Below, piece by piece: positions 1 to 7,146 of a stretch of 10,663 nt of DNA (position 1 is its first letter; every line of letters starts with the position of its first letter). The DNA lies in assembly GCA_031258505.1 (NCBI GenBank), contig JAIRMT010000045.1, positions 1 through 10,663 on the forward strand. The letters are read 5' to 3'. A program made the translations under genes and the position numbers. Under the pieces are notes generated by a model. The model was not told where the DNA came from. It saw only the letters and a list, made by a program, of their open reading frames with translations, and did not search any database. This stretch comes from Treponema sp. GTDB lineage: Bacteria; Spirochaetota; Spirochaetia; Treponematales; Breznakiellaceae.

Positions 1-1
1 C

Positions 2-1324
2 TCGGTGATTCCCCACCGCCGTCTCTACGAGTTGGACGGCAGGCTGGTTTATCCAAAAGATGTGCTATTGCCAGAAAGCCCTTACGACATTGAGGCTAAA
101 CTTGTGTTAAGCGAAGGGGCTGGCGAGGGCAGTGTATGCTACGCGCCGCTTGACGCGCCGCCCGTGCCGTCAGAGATACAGAAGCGCGGCTGGCTGGCGC
201 GGCAAACCTTGCTCTGTCCCCCGCTTGGCGTTGACCTGCGTTATACGCCCATGAACGATGGTACGCTCCGTGAGGCGCTGCGGGAACGACTCGGCAGGCA
301 GATACTTTTCAGCCGTATCAAGCGCCACATTCCGATTGACGACAAAAATACCAGCGAGACTGTGTGCGACCTTCGTCTCTCTCCAACTGACCTTAACGAG
401 TATCAGGTCTGCCCTTTCAAGTGGCTTATGGAGCGCGGCCTGCTCATTGAGCCAAAGCAAACCGAGATTGAAACCATTGACCAGCGGCACGTTGGTACGC
501 TCTATCACCAGATTATTGAGGCGATTTTTAAGCGCATACAGGAAACCGGCGACGGACGCTTTCATTCAGCTCTGCTCGCGGATGAGTATCAGACGTATAT
601 AATAGAAGAAACCAGAATGGCCATTGCCGCAGCGCAGATGAACGAGGGCGCGTTTCAGGAATCGGTTTACGATATGTTACGACCTCGCATAATGGCTGCC
701 ATCAGCGACTATCTTGTTCAGGCGGATATTGACGGCGCGAAAGTGCTGGGCGCGGAAATCCCCCTGCGCCACGAATATCCGCCTTCCGAGACAGCCCTCT
801 CCGGCAAAGCCGACCTTGTGTTACAGGATAGCGCCGGCGATTTGCTGGTGATGGATTTCAAAACCGCGTCTCTGCCACCCGCCGCCGCCCTTGTCGCTAC
901 GGATGACGCAGAAACCGCAATCCCGCAAGATGTGCAGATGGCGGCTTATATCAACATGATTGAGCATGGCAATCACAATGCCACGAACGCCAGCAATGCC
1001 AGCAATACCTCTGACACCAACGTCGACAATACCTCTGACACCGGTAACGCCGCCCCGCCGCCGCTTGTTTCACGCGCCCGCTTTTACTCAATGGACAACC
1101 GCAAGTTCCGCGACGTGGTTGATGAGCGCGGCGGCAAGGGTAAGTACCATCTACCGCGTACCCCGGAAGAGTACCGGCGCGAGGTGAATGGGGTTGACGC
1201 GCTGTTTGCATGGGTGTCAGACACCGTGAAACAAGGCGCATATCAGGTAACAAAGGACCGCGGCAACTGCGGGGCATGTACGGTGTCTTCCGTGTGCCGC
1301 CGAGCCTTTATCGCGGCGTCATAG
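2..1324 (+). CDS. addB: AddB-type PD-(D/E)XK nuclease with iron-sulphur cluster, C-terminal part
   Basis: The reading frame is open to the window edge, so the N-terminal part is missing; numbering here starts at the GTG at 5. This is the nuclease end of an AddB/RecB-like recombination subunit, which trims DNA ends with a helicase partner before RecA loading. Visible motifs: SPTDLNEYQVCPFKW with Cys136, then GTLYH (His168), GKADLVLQ (Asp270), VMDFK (Asp284, Lys286) and QMAAY (Gln311, Tyr315), which together form a complete PD-(D/E)XK active site. The C-terminus has CGACTVSSVC (Cys422, 425, 431). With Cys136 this gives the C...C-x2-C-x5-C pattern known to hold the 4Fe-4S cluster in AddB. Residues 325-348 are a low-complexity Asn/Ser/Thr insert not expected in the family. 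The helicase partner would normally be adjacent, but only a short possible stub follows. A Cas4-like or other RecB-family nuclease is less likely given the length and N-terminal context. Confidence 0.82.
   Translation, partial: SVIPHRRLYELDGRLVYPKDVLLPESPYDIEAKLVLSEGAGEGSVCYAPLDAPPVPSEIQKRGWLARQTLLCPPLGVDLRYTPMNDGTLREALRERLGRQILFSRIKRHIPIDDKNTSETVCDLRLSPTDLNEYQVCPFKWLMERGLLIEPKQTEIETIDQRHVGTLYHQIIEAIFKRIQETGDGRFHSALLADEYQTYIIEETRMAIAAAQMNEGAFQESVYDMLRPRIMAAISDYLVQADIDGAKVLGAEIPLRHEYPPSETALSGKADLVLQDSAGDLLVMDFKTASLPPAAALVATDDAETAIPQDVQMAAYINMIEHGNHNATNASNASNTSDTNVDNTSDTGNAAPPPLVSRARFYSMDNRKFRDVVDERGGKGKYHLPRTPEEYRREVNGVDALFAWVSDTVKQGAYQVTKDRGNCGACTVSSVCRRAFIAAS
1003..1042 (+). repeat. In-frame 16-bp direct repeat in the addB insert
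   Basis: The string caatacctctgacacc occurs at 1003-1018 and 1027-1042, a period of 24 bases or eight codons. It encodes two NTSDT peptides within an Asn/Ser/Thr-rich stretch (residues 325-348), between the QxxxY motif and the C-terminal cysteines. The period keeps the frame, so copy-number change would only alter linker length. Confidence 0.8.
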
Positions 1325-1336
1325 GAGCGGCGCGAC

Positions 1337-1447
1337 ATGCTTACCTTACAGGATAGAGCGGATGAGGCCAGTGTCAGGCATCGCCACAGTATCGAATGTA
1401 GTAAACGGAATCTCGCAAAAGTTTCTGGGGAACATAGAACGGAATAA
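1337..1447 (+). pseudogene. 36-codon ORF, possible stub of addA
   Basis: An ATG lies 12 bases after the addB stop, with GGAG at 1324-1327 as a possible ribosome binding site, and the frame ends at TAA 1445-1447. The peptide includes QDRADEASVRHRHSIE and then KRNLAKVSG. UvrD-family AddA proteins usually begin with a Gln-containing helix, then a hydrophobic strand leading into the AGAGSGKT Walker A loop. This peptide loosely resembles that start but stops where the Walker A should come. Position, spacing and composition of the first half fit a gene co-transcribed with addB; the second half becomes AT-rich like the transporter block that follows. I infer a truncated addA, but the match is short. 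It could also be a chance ORF or a small unrelated gene. Confidence 0.3.
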
Positions 1448-1461
1448 TGGAAAAATTATTC
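1442..1461. other. AT-rich inverted repeat at the 3' end of the MFS gene
   Basis: GAATAAT (1442-1448) and ATTATTC (1455-1461) are perfect 7-bp arms around a six-base loop. They lie three bases beyond the MFS stop codon and overlap the end of the 36-codon ORF. The hairpin is AT-rich and lacks a T-tract on either side, so it would be at best a weak terminator or an mRNA 3'-end stabiliser. Confidence 0.35.
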
Positions 1462-1464
1462 GCG

Positions 1465-2700
1465 TTAAACAGTTACTGGTTTTCCCGCTTCCCGCAAGGT
1501 CTTGCTTATAATAAAACAGAAGCTCAGTAAAAAAATAATCGAACCAGTTCCAATAAGCAGAATATCAATAGCGACAGTATCAGCAAGGGGACCGAATACG
1601 AGCATCCCCATTGGCGTAACCACGCTGGAAATCATGCTGTAGACGCTGAAAACACGCCCCATAAACGTTCCCTCAATTTTAGTCTGAAATATCCCTATAC
1701 ATGGGACATTAAAAAGCGGCATAATTAAACCAAGCGCGGCCATACATATCAGGTATATCCAGAAATTCGTCATAATACCCAGAGAAATAGTGCCTAAACC
1801 AAACAAGGCGCAGGAAAGGGTCATGGAATATATCTTATTCTTGAAACCACCCCAGAGACCAATGACCAACCCGCCAAGCATCATACCAGATGAAAAAGCA
1901 ATTTCAAGCGCCGTAAGCCGCCAAACATCAGCGCCAAAATCACGAGCTATCTGCAGCGGAGTTAAAAACGCCACAGGTACGGCCATAACCATAAACACGG
2001 CGCTGATGATAAACAAACGCTTGAGAAAGGCGAGTGTTTTAATGTACACAAAACCCTCTTTAATATCATGAAAATAACTTATGCGCTGTTTTCCCTCTGA
2101 CCTCGCCGGCGACGGCGCTTTCACAAAAAAGAATACGATAGCTATGCCAATAGCCGCAGTAATAACATCAATAAAAAATATATATTCGATGGAAGTAAAG
2201 GATAACAGCGCGCCGCTCACCATAGGCGCAAGCAGCATTGTAATTGACTGGATGGTACTGTTTATTCCATTTATACGCATTAACTGCTTCTCCGGTACAA
2301 TCTGTGGGATAATAGCGCTCACCGCCGGAGTTTGCACGCCGCTTCCCAGCGCCCTGACCCCAGAACAAATAAATAAAAGCCATATTGGTTTAAATCCAGA
2401 AATAAAAAACAATGCTAATATAAGTGTTACCAGAGCGATTGAGGCATCCGCGATATTGATCAGATATTTCCGATTAAACCGGTCAGCCCAGACGCCGCCA
2501 AAGGGAGATATAAAAAACGTCGGCAATACTCCAACAATTATTGAGACAGTCATCATTGATCCAGATTGGGTTTGCAGAGTTATATACCATCCAATAGCAT
2601 ACATCACCAGCGCTGATCCAAAGAGGGACAGGGCTTGACCGCCTAAAAAAAGAATGATATTTCGCTTCCAGTTCGTTTCTGTATTTTTTATAACGCTCAT
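1465..2700 (-). CDS. MFS drug/macrolide-type efflux transporter
   Basis: A 411-residue polytopic membrane protein, the usual length for a 12-helix major facilitator. The N-terminus (NWKRNIILFLGGQALSLFG) leads into the first helix. Loop 2-3 carries the MFS motif A as GGVWADRFNRK (residues 68-78). The sequence resembles the MefA/EntS-like MFS branch common in Firmicutes, which exports macrolides, siderophores or other small molecules by proton antiport. The substrate cannot be read from sequence. The gene is clearly more AT-rich than its neighbours, prefers AAA, ATA and ATT codons, and sits on the opposite strand between addB and murD; this suggests horizontal acquisition. The only reasonable start is the ATG at 2700. 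No Shine-Dalgarno sequence precedes it, and a consensus-like promoter ends seven bases upstream. Confidence 0.88.
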   Translation of the reverse strand: MSVIKNTETNWKRNIILFLGGQALSLFGSALVMYAIGWYITLQTQSGSMMTVSIIVGVLPTFFISPFGGVWADRFNRKYLINIADASIALVTLILALFFISGFKPIWLLFICSGVRALGSGVQTPAVSAIIPQIVPEKQLMRINGINSTIQSITMLLAPMVSGALLSFTSIEYIFFIDVITAAIGIAIVFFFVKAPSPARSEGKQRISYFHDIKEGFVYIKTLAFLKRLFIISAVFMVMAVPVAFLTPLQIARDFGADVWRLTALEIAFSSGMMLGGLVIGLWGGFKNKIYSMTLSCALFGLGTISLGIMTNFWIYLICMAALGLIMPLFNVPCIGIFQTKIEGTFMGRVFSVYSMISSVVTPMGMLVFGPLADTVAIDILLIGTGSIIFLLSFCFIISKTLREAGKPVTV

Positions 2701-2707
2701 ATTGTTT

Positions 2708-2736
2708 TACATAACAGAGAAGGAAAACGGTGTCAA
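2708..2736 (-). promoter_or_regulatory. Candidate sigma-70 promoter of the MFS gene
   Basis: On the minus strand a perfect -35 TTGACA (2736-2731) is separated by exactly 17 bases from TATGTA (2713-2708), a weaker -10. The ATG follows seven bases later, so transcription would start at or next to the start codon. The consensus -35 and ideal spacing are direct observations; activity and a leaderless mRNA are inferred. Confidence 0.5.
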
Positions 2737-2776
2737 GGCTTATTCACATTTTGAGCCGCGTCTGATACAGTGCGGC

Positions 2777-4225
2777 ATGAGTATCCAGAAGCGCTCCGGC
2801 GCTGATTACACCAATCTGAACGTTCTTATCATGGGACTTGGGTTAAACGGCGGCGGACTTGAGTCTGCCCGCTATCTTGCACAGCGCGGAGCCGCGCTTA
2901 CCATCACTGACCTGCGGGACGAGGCCGCGCTTGCCCAGTCGCTGGAAAAGCTGCGGGACATTGCGGGCGTCCGTTTTGTTCTTGGCCGCCATGAAATGCG
3001 TGATTTTGAAAACGCCGACTTAGTAATCAAAAACCCTGGTGTGCGGCGCGATTCGCCGTTTCTCAGGGCAGCGCGGCGCGTGGAAACCGATATATCGCTC
3101 TTTCTGACCAGTTCACCGGCGCGGCTTATCGCTGTTACTGGTTCTAAGGGCAAGTCCAGCGTCGCGTCAGCCATTCACTGGGGGCTTACTGAGGCGCGAA
3201 AGCGCGGCCTTATGCCCGGAAATGCCTGGCTGGGCGGCAATATCACGGTTTCGCCGCTCTCGTTCCTTGACGAACTTTGCCCGGAAGATGATGTGGTGCT
3301 GGAGCTTTCAAGCTGGCAACTCGGCGACCTGCGGGGCAAGTTGTTTAAGCCGCGTATTGCGCTGCTTACAACGATTCTGCCGGATCACCAAAACTACTAC
3401 GATTCTATGGAAAGCTATGTGGCGGATAAACGGCTCATTTATCAGGGGCAGAATAGCGATGATCTTACCATTGTTACCGATGATGAATGGGGTCAGAGCT
3501 TCCTGCACGAAACCCATAGCCGTACTCTTGTTTATACAGAAAACGTCTTGCCCAGTGGAATTGCTGGCGCGTGGCTCTCATGCGAAAATGGCGTCGACAC
3601 CGCAGGTGCCACAGGTTTGGCGCGGCTTGCCGCTAATGCGGAAGCGTTTGAGGTAGTTCCCGCGAAACTCCGTGTACCGGGGCGTCATCAAAAGAAAAAC
3701 CTGCTGGCAGCGGCGCTGGCGCTCCTCGACCTCGGTCTACCTGCTCCGTTTATTCGGGAGACGCTTGGAGCGTTCCCCGGTGTTGAGCATCGGCTTGAGT
3801 TTTTCCACGAAGCGGCGGACATTCGTTTCTATAACGATACGACTGCCACGATTCCCGAAGCAGCTGTTGCGGCGCTTGAGGCGTTTGACGCGCCGCTGAT
3901 ACTTGTTTGCGGCGGCGCGGACAAGAACCTTGACTACAGTCCGCTCGTACAGGCTGCGCCCAAAGCCAAAGCCCTTATCCTCCTAGCCGGAGCCGGCACT
4001 GATAAGTTGCGCATCTTGCTGGACAAGGCTGGCCTGCCGTATCAGGGTCCGTTTGACGCGCTTGATTTGGCGGTGCGCGCCAGCTTTTCGGCGGCGGAAG
4101 CTGGCGATGTGGTGGCGCTTTCGCCCGGGTCTGCCTCTTTCGGTATGTTTAAAAACGAATTCGACCGTGGCTATCAATGGAAAGAAGCAGTACGAGGATA
4201 TAGCCTGTCGAGGTTTAGCAGCTGA
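2777..4225 (+). CDS. murD: UDP-N-acetylmuramoyl-L-alanine:D-glutamate ligase (MurD)
   Basis: MurD is the cytoplasmic ATP-dependent ligase that adds D-glutamate to UDP-MurNAc-L-Ala in peptidoglycan precursor synthesis. From the ATG at 2777 the protein has 482 residues, close to the usual 440-480. Visible in order: N-terminal Rossmann-like VLIMGLGLNGGG (16-27), the ATP loop TGSKGKSS (121-128), ELSSWQL (176-182), LPDHQNYYDSMESYVADKRLIY with Lys218 at the place of the carbamylated lysine, HQKKNLLAA (304-312), YNDTTATIPEA (352-361) and SPGSASFGMFKNEFDRG (449-465). The frame is open back to 2654, but that would overlap the divergent MFS gene and add a hydrophobic leader absent from MurD, so 2777 is preferred. 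No clear ribosome binding site is seen. Confidence 0.93.
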   Translation: MSIQKRSGADYTNLNVLIMGLGLNGGGLESARYLAQRGAALTITDLRDEAALAQSLEKLRDIAGVRFVLGRHEMRDFENADLVIKNPGVRRDSPFLRAARRVETDISLFLTSSPARLIAVTGSKGKSSVASAIHWGLTEARKRGLMPGNAWLGGNITVSPLSFLDELCPEDDVVLELSSWQLGDLRGKLFKPRIALLTTILPDHQNYYDSMESYVADKRLIYQGQNSDDLTIVTDDEWGQSFLHETHSRTLVYTENVLPSGIAGAWLSCENGVDTAGATGLARLAANAEAFEVVPAKLRVPGRHQKKNLLAAALALLDLGLPAPFIRETLGAFPGVEHRLEFFHEAADIRFYNDTTATIPEAAVAALEAFDAPLILVCGGADKNLDYSPLVQAAPKAKALILLAGAGTDKLRILLDKAGLPYQGPFDALDLAVRASFSAAEAGDVVALSPGSASFGMFKNEFDRGYQWKEAVRGYSLSRFSS

Positions 4226-4415
4226 TAACTCATGTTACGCAGGAAGAAAAAACGGTAAGAATTTGGCATCGAAGGGACGCTAAGATACGCGAATATTTCA
4301 TCGCGTTCATTCGCGTCATTCGATGATCTTTTTCTTTCCGGCGCGTAAGCTGAGCTGATAAGCCTCAGACGCGGGTTCAGGCGGGTACACTTCGAGCTGA
4401 CGCTTGAGCGTTCAT
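4226..4415. other. Gene-free stretch after murD with a small inverted repeat
   Basis: No plausible gene is visible. ACGCGAAT (4287-4294) and ATTCGCGT (4309-4316) form perfect 8-bp arms around 14 bases. The same place shows degenerate ten-base repetition: tttcatcgcg, ttcattcgcg, tcattcgatg (4296-4325). A T-rich run (4329-4337) begins 12 bases after the hairpin, so a weak murD terminator is possible but not convincing. Confidence 0.4.
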
Positions 4416-4816
4416 AAAAACATACGGCGGCTTCTGGATGGAAACGCGCTTTCCTCTACAGAGAGATACGGTACTCGTTAGAAAAACACACTGAGTTCTT
4501 CATAAAAACACACTGAGTTCTTCATAAAAACACACTGAGTTTTTCCAAAATGATGCGCATCTCTTCGTAAAAGCATACGGCGATTGCTGGAGGAAACGCG
4601 CTTTTCTCTACAGAGAGATACGGCACTCGTTAGAAAAGCATACGGCGGCTTCTGGAGGAAACGCGCTTTTCTTTACAGAGAGATACGGTACTCGTTAGAA
4701 AAGCATACGGCAGTTGCTGGAGGAAACGCGCTTTTCTTTACAGAGAGATACGGCACTCGTTAGAAAAGCATACGGCGGCTTTCTGGATGGAAACGCGCCG
4801 CGATACCGGTACTCGC
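4416..4816. repeat. Tandem array of ~65-bp units, five copies, non-coding
   Basis: Copies lie at 4416-4481 (66 bp), 4569-4633, 4634-4698 and 4699-4763 (65 bp each), plus a degenerate, shortened copy at 4764-4816. Each full unit begins with four or five A followed by [gc]catacggc-like sequence, has gaaacgcgcttt in the middle and ends cagagagatacgg, y, actcgttag. At the junctions of copies 3 and 4, AGAAAAGC and GCTTTTCT form perfect 8-bp arms (4632-4639 with 4665-4672; 4697-4704 with 4730-4737), so each unit can fold into a stem-loop. A 65-bp period is not a multiple of three, which argues against a repeat protein. Units are contiguous, so it is not a CRISPR array. Function unknown. Confidence 0.9.
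4482..4547. repeat. Three tandem copies of a 22-bp unit inside the larger array
   Basis: Units at 4482-4503 and 4504-4525 are identical and begin aaaaacacactgagttcttc, ending in at. The third (4526-4547) diverges in its last bases. They separate the first 65-bp copy from the second. The boundary ttcataaaaaca also precedes the first 65-bp copy at 4411, so the two repeat families share an edge sequence. Confidence 0.9.
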
Positions 4817-4823
4817 CGCTTTC

Positions 4824-4887
4824 AACAGGGATAGGCGTTTTAGTGTCAGACACTTGAGACTGACACTAAAACAGGGATAGGCGTTTT
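4824..4887. repeat. 18-bp direct repeats flanking a 13-bp-arm palindrome
   Basis: AACAGGGATAGGCGTTTT occurs perfectly at 4824-4841 and 4870-4887. The centre holds GTTTTAGTGTCAG (4837-4849) and CTGACACTAAAAC (4860-4872), perfect 13-bp inverted arms around ten bases. The arms extend into the direct repeats on both sides. The structure ends 27 bases before the metG start, so it lies in the metG promoter or leader zone. T runs precede and A runs follow the stem on both strands, the reverse of an intrinsic terminator. It could be an operator, a tiny insertion with target duplication, or a 46-bp tandem duplication. Confidence 0.85.
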
Positions 4888-4900
4888 CCCCTCAAGTTTA

Positions 4901-4906
4901 TATAGT
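4901..4906 (+). promoter_or_regulatory. Possible metG -10 element
   Basis: TATAGT, within TTTATATAGT, lies eight bases before the metG ATG. No convincing -35 is found 16-18 bases upstream, where the right copy of the 18-bp direct repeat sits. If it is used, the metG transcript would have almost no leader. Confidence 0.25.
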
Positions 4907-4914
4907 ACAAAGTT

Positions 4915-7146
4915 ATGAAACGAAGACTCATCACGTCGGCGCTGCCGTATGTGAACAACGTACCCCATCTGGGGAATCTCATTCAGGTTCTGTCCGCCGA
5001 TGCCTTTGCGCGCTTCTGCCGTTTGCGCGGCTACGAGACGCTCTATGTATGCGGAACAGACGAGTATGGAACAGCTACGGAAAACCGCGCCGCTGAAGAG
5101 GGCGTTAGTCCACGCGAACTCTGCGACCGCTATCACGCAATCCACGCTGACATTTACCGCTGGTTCAATATCGCCTTTGACAAGTTCGGGCGTACTTCCA
5201 CCCCAATCCAGACCGAAGTTACTCAGGACATCTTTACGAAACTGGACGCCAATGGCTTCATCGTGGAACATACCGACCAGCAGTTACACTGCGCCAAGTG
5301 CGACCGTTTTCTGGCTGACCGCTATGTACACGGTGTCTGTCCCCACTGCGGTTACCCAGACGCACGCGGCGACCAGTGCGAAGCGTGCGGCAAGCTGCTT
5401 GACCCTACTGAACTCAAGGAGCCGCGCTGTTCAAGCTGCGGTTCAACGCCAACGCTTCAATCAACCAAGCATCTGTACATCGACCTGCCCAAGCTCAAAG
5501 ATAGACTTGAGGCATGGATTACAATCGCGGCAAAAAAGGGTGATTGGGCGCATAACGCGGTACAGATGACTCAGGCGTGGATACGCGACGGTCTGCGTGA
5601 GCGGGCGATTACCCGCGACCTCAAGTGGGGCATACCCGTGCCAAAGGCGGGTTATGAGAACAAAGTTTTTTATGTCTGGTTTGACGCGCCCATTGGTTAT
5701 ATATCGATTACCGGCAATCTGGGGGCGGAGCGCAGCGGTGAAGCAGGGTTTCCGGTAGACTGGCACGACTTTGTCAAACACTGGTGGAAAGCGCCTGATG
5801 ACGTGGAACTGTTCCAGTTCATCGGCAAGGACAACATCCCCTTCCATACAGTGATATTCCCTTGCAGCCAGCTTGGAACTGGCGAGCAGTGGACCATGCT
5901 GCATCACATGTCCAGCAGCGAATACCTAAACTATGAGAGCGGCAAGTTCTCCAAGTCCAAAGGTGTTGGCGTGTTTGGCACTGACGCGAGGGAAACTGGC
6001 ATCGACGCTGACGTCTGGCGTTTCTATATTTTTTACAACCGTCCGGAGAGGGCGGACTCGCTTTTCACTTGGAAGGATTTTCAGGAAAAGGTGAATGGTG
6101 AACTCATCGGCAACCTGGGTAATCTGGTCAACCGTACCCTGTCTTTTGTTACCCGCTACTACGACGGCGTGATACCGGACGGCGATGGAGCTGCCAGCGC
6201 CATGTTCTGGAACAAGGCGCGCGAGTTCGAGGCGGACATTAGCGCCAAGCTGGAGAAGGCTGAACTGCGCGACGCTTTCCGCGCCATCTTCGGGCTGTCG
6301 TCGTTTGCTAATAAAACGTTTCAGGATGCTGAACCGTGGAAGACGCGCAAGGAAAACCCGCCTGCCGCCGCCGCTCTGATTCACGACCTTTGTTACCTCA
6401 TAAAAGACCTTGCGGTACTGATTTATCCATACATACCCGCAGCTGCTGAAAAGATTGCCGCCTTCTTGGGGCAGCGCATTGGCAAAGACGCCCTCACCTG
6501 GGCTTCACTCGGTGAAACAAGCGGTCTCAGTCGCATTAGCAGCGAGGTGCTTTTCTCTAGGCTGGAAGATGACTTTATCGACACTCTACGCCAGCGTTAT
6601 GCCGGTACTCAGCAGGAACGCGCCGATGAAAAACCAGACTTGCCAGCGCCGCCAGCATTGCCGCTGTTCATCCGCCTTCTCGACCTCCGCGTTGCCCAGA
6701 TTGTCAAGATTGAGCGCCATCCTAAGGCGGACAAGCTCTATATCGAGACACTCGAAATCGCTGGTGAGGAACGAGTAATCGTGTCGGGCTTGGTTCCCTT
6801 CTATAAAGAAGAAGAGCTTCTGGGTAAAAAGATTATCGTGGCATATAACCTGAAGCCAGCGAAACTGCGCGGCGTTGAGAGTCGCGGTATGTTGCTTGCG
6901 GCCTCGCTCAAGGATGCGGACGGCAATGAAACGGTGGAAGCGCTTGACGCGGGCGATGCGCCAACTGGAACCCGTGTAACACTTGAAGGGGTCGCCGGCG
7001 AACCGCCTGCCGAGATAGACATCGACACTTTCTTCTCCGTGCCGCTTGCTGTGGCTGACTATACCGTAGTTTCGGGCGTCACAGCGCTCTTCATCGACGG
7101 CAAACCCATAAAGACAAGAGTCATAGCTAATGGAGGCGTGCATTAA
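4915..7146 (+). CDS. metG: Methionyl-tRNA synthetase with C-terminal tRNA-binding domain
   Basis: Charges tRNA-Met with methionine for initiation and elongation in the cytoplasm. The 743 residues match the long MetG class. The N-terminal Rossmann fold has ITSALPYVNNVPHLGN with the HIGH-type motif HLGN (18-21). A zinc insert follows with four CxxC knuckles (126-129, 142-145, 155-158, 172-175), the double-knuckle form. The KMSKS-type loop is KFSKS (344-348). An anticodon-binding helical domain covers roughly 385-560, and after a proline-rich linker (about 572-583) a Trbp111/EMAP-like OB domain (584-743) with DLRVAQIVKIERHPKADKLY aids dimerisation and tRNA binding. The start is fixed by the conserved N-terminus. 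No Shine-Dalgarno sequence is visible upstream. The stop overlaps that of convergent miaA. Confidence 0.96.
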   Translation: MKRRLITSALPYVNNVPHLGNLIQVLSADAFARFCRLRGYETLYVCGTDEYGTATENRAAEEGVSPRELCDRYHAIHADIYRWFNIAFDKFGRTSTPIQTEVTQDIFTKLDANGFIVEHTDQQLHCAKCDRFLADRYVHGVCPHCGYPDARGDQCEACGKLLDPTELKEPRCSSCGSTPTLQSTKHLYIDLPKLKDRLEAWITIAAKKGDWAHNAVQMTQAWIRDGLRERAITRDLKWGIPVPKAGYENKVFYVWFDAPIGYISITGNLGAERSGEAGFPVDWHDFVKHWWKAPDDVELFQFIGKDNIPFHTVIFPCSQLGTGEQWTMLHHMSSSEYLNYESGKFSKSKGVGVFGTDARETGIDADVWRFYIFYNRPERADSLFTWKDFQEKVNGELIGNLGNLVNRTLSFVTRYYDGVIPDGDGAASAMFWNKAREFEADISAKLEKAELRDAFRAIFGLSSFANKTFQDAEPWKTRKENPPAAAALIHDLCYLIKDLAVLIYPYIPAAAEKIAAFLGQRIGKDALTWASLGETSGLSRISSEVLFSRLEDDFIDTLRQRYAGTQQERADEKPDLPAPPALPLFIRLLDLRVAQIVKIERHPKADKLYIETLEIAGEERVIVSGLVPFYKEEELLGKKIIVAYNLKPAKLRGVESRGMLLAASLKDADGNETVEALDAGDAPTGTRVTLEGVAGEPPAEIDIDTFFSVPLAVADYTVVSGVTALFIDGKPIKTRVIANGGVH

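Noticed and set aside
1213..1225. GGTGTCAGACACC in addB as a second copy of the metG-upstream palindrome
   Set aside because: Only 11 bp are shared and they encode VSDTV in a normal coding context, without the second arm or direct repeats. Chance is enough.
951..1277. Minus-strand ORF antisense to addB, and similar long antisense ORFs in metG, miaA and the isomerase gene
   Set aside because: They have Arg/Cys/Pro-rich or otherwise unprotein-like composition, no motifs, and lie opposite genes with intact catalytic residues; they are shadows of codon bias.
2654..2776. Upstream extension of murD starting at ATG 2654
   Set aside because: It overlaps the start of the divergent MFS gene by 47 bp and its promoter, and adds a hydrophobic leader that a cytoplasmic Mur ligase should not have.
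4416..4816. The repeat region as a CRISPR array
   Set aside because: Units follow each other directly and vary along their full length; there are no unique spacers between short identical repeats, and no cas gene is nearby.
4837..4872. The palindrome before metG as an intrinsic terminator
   Set aside because: T runs come before and A runs after the stem, on both strands, so no U-tract would follow the hairpin.
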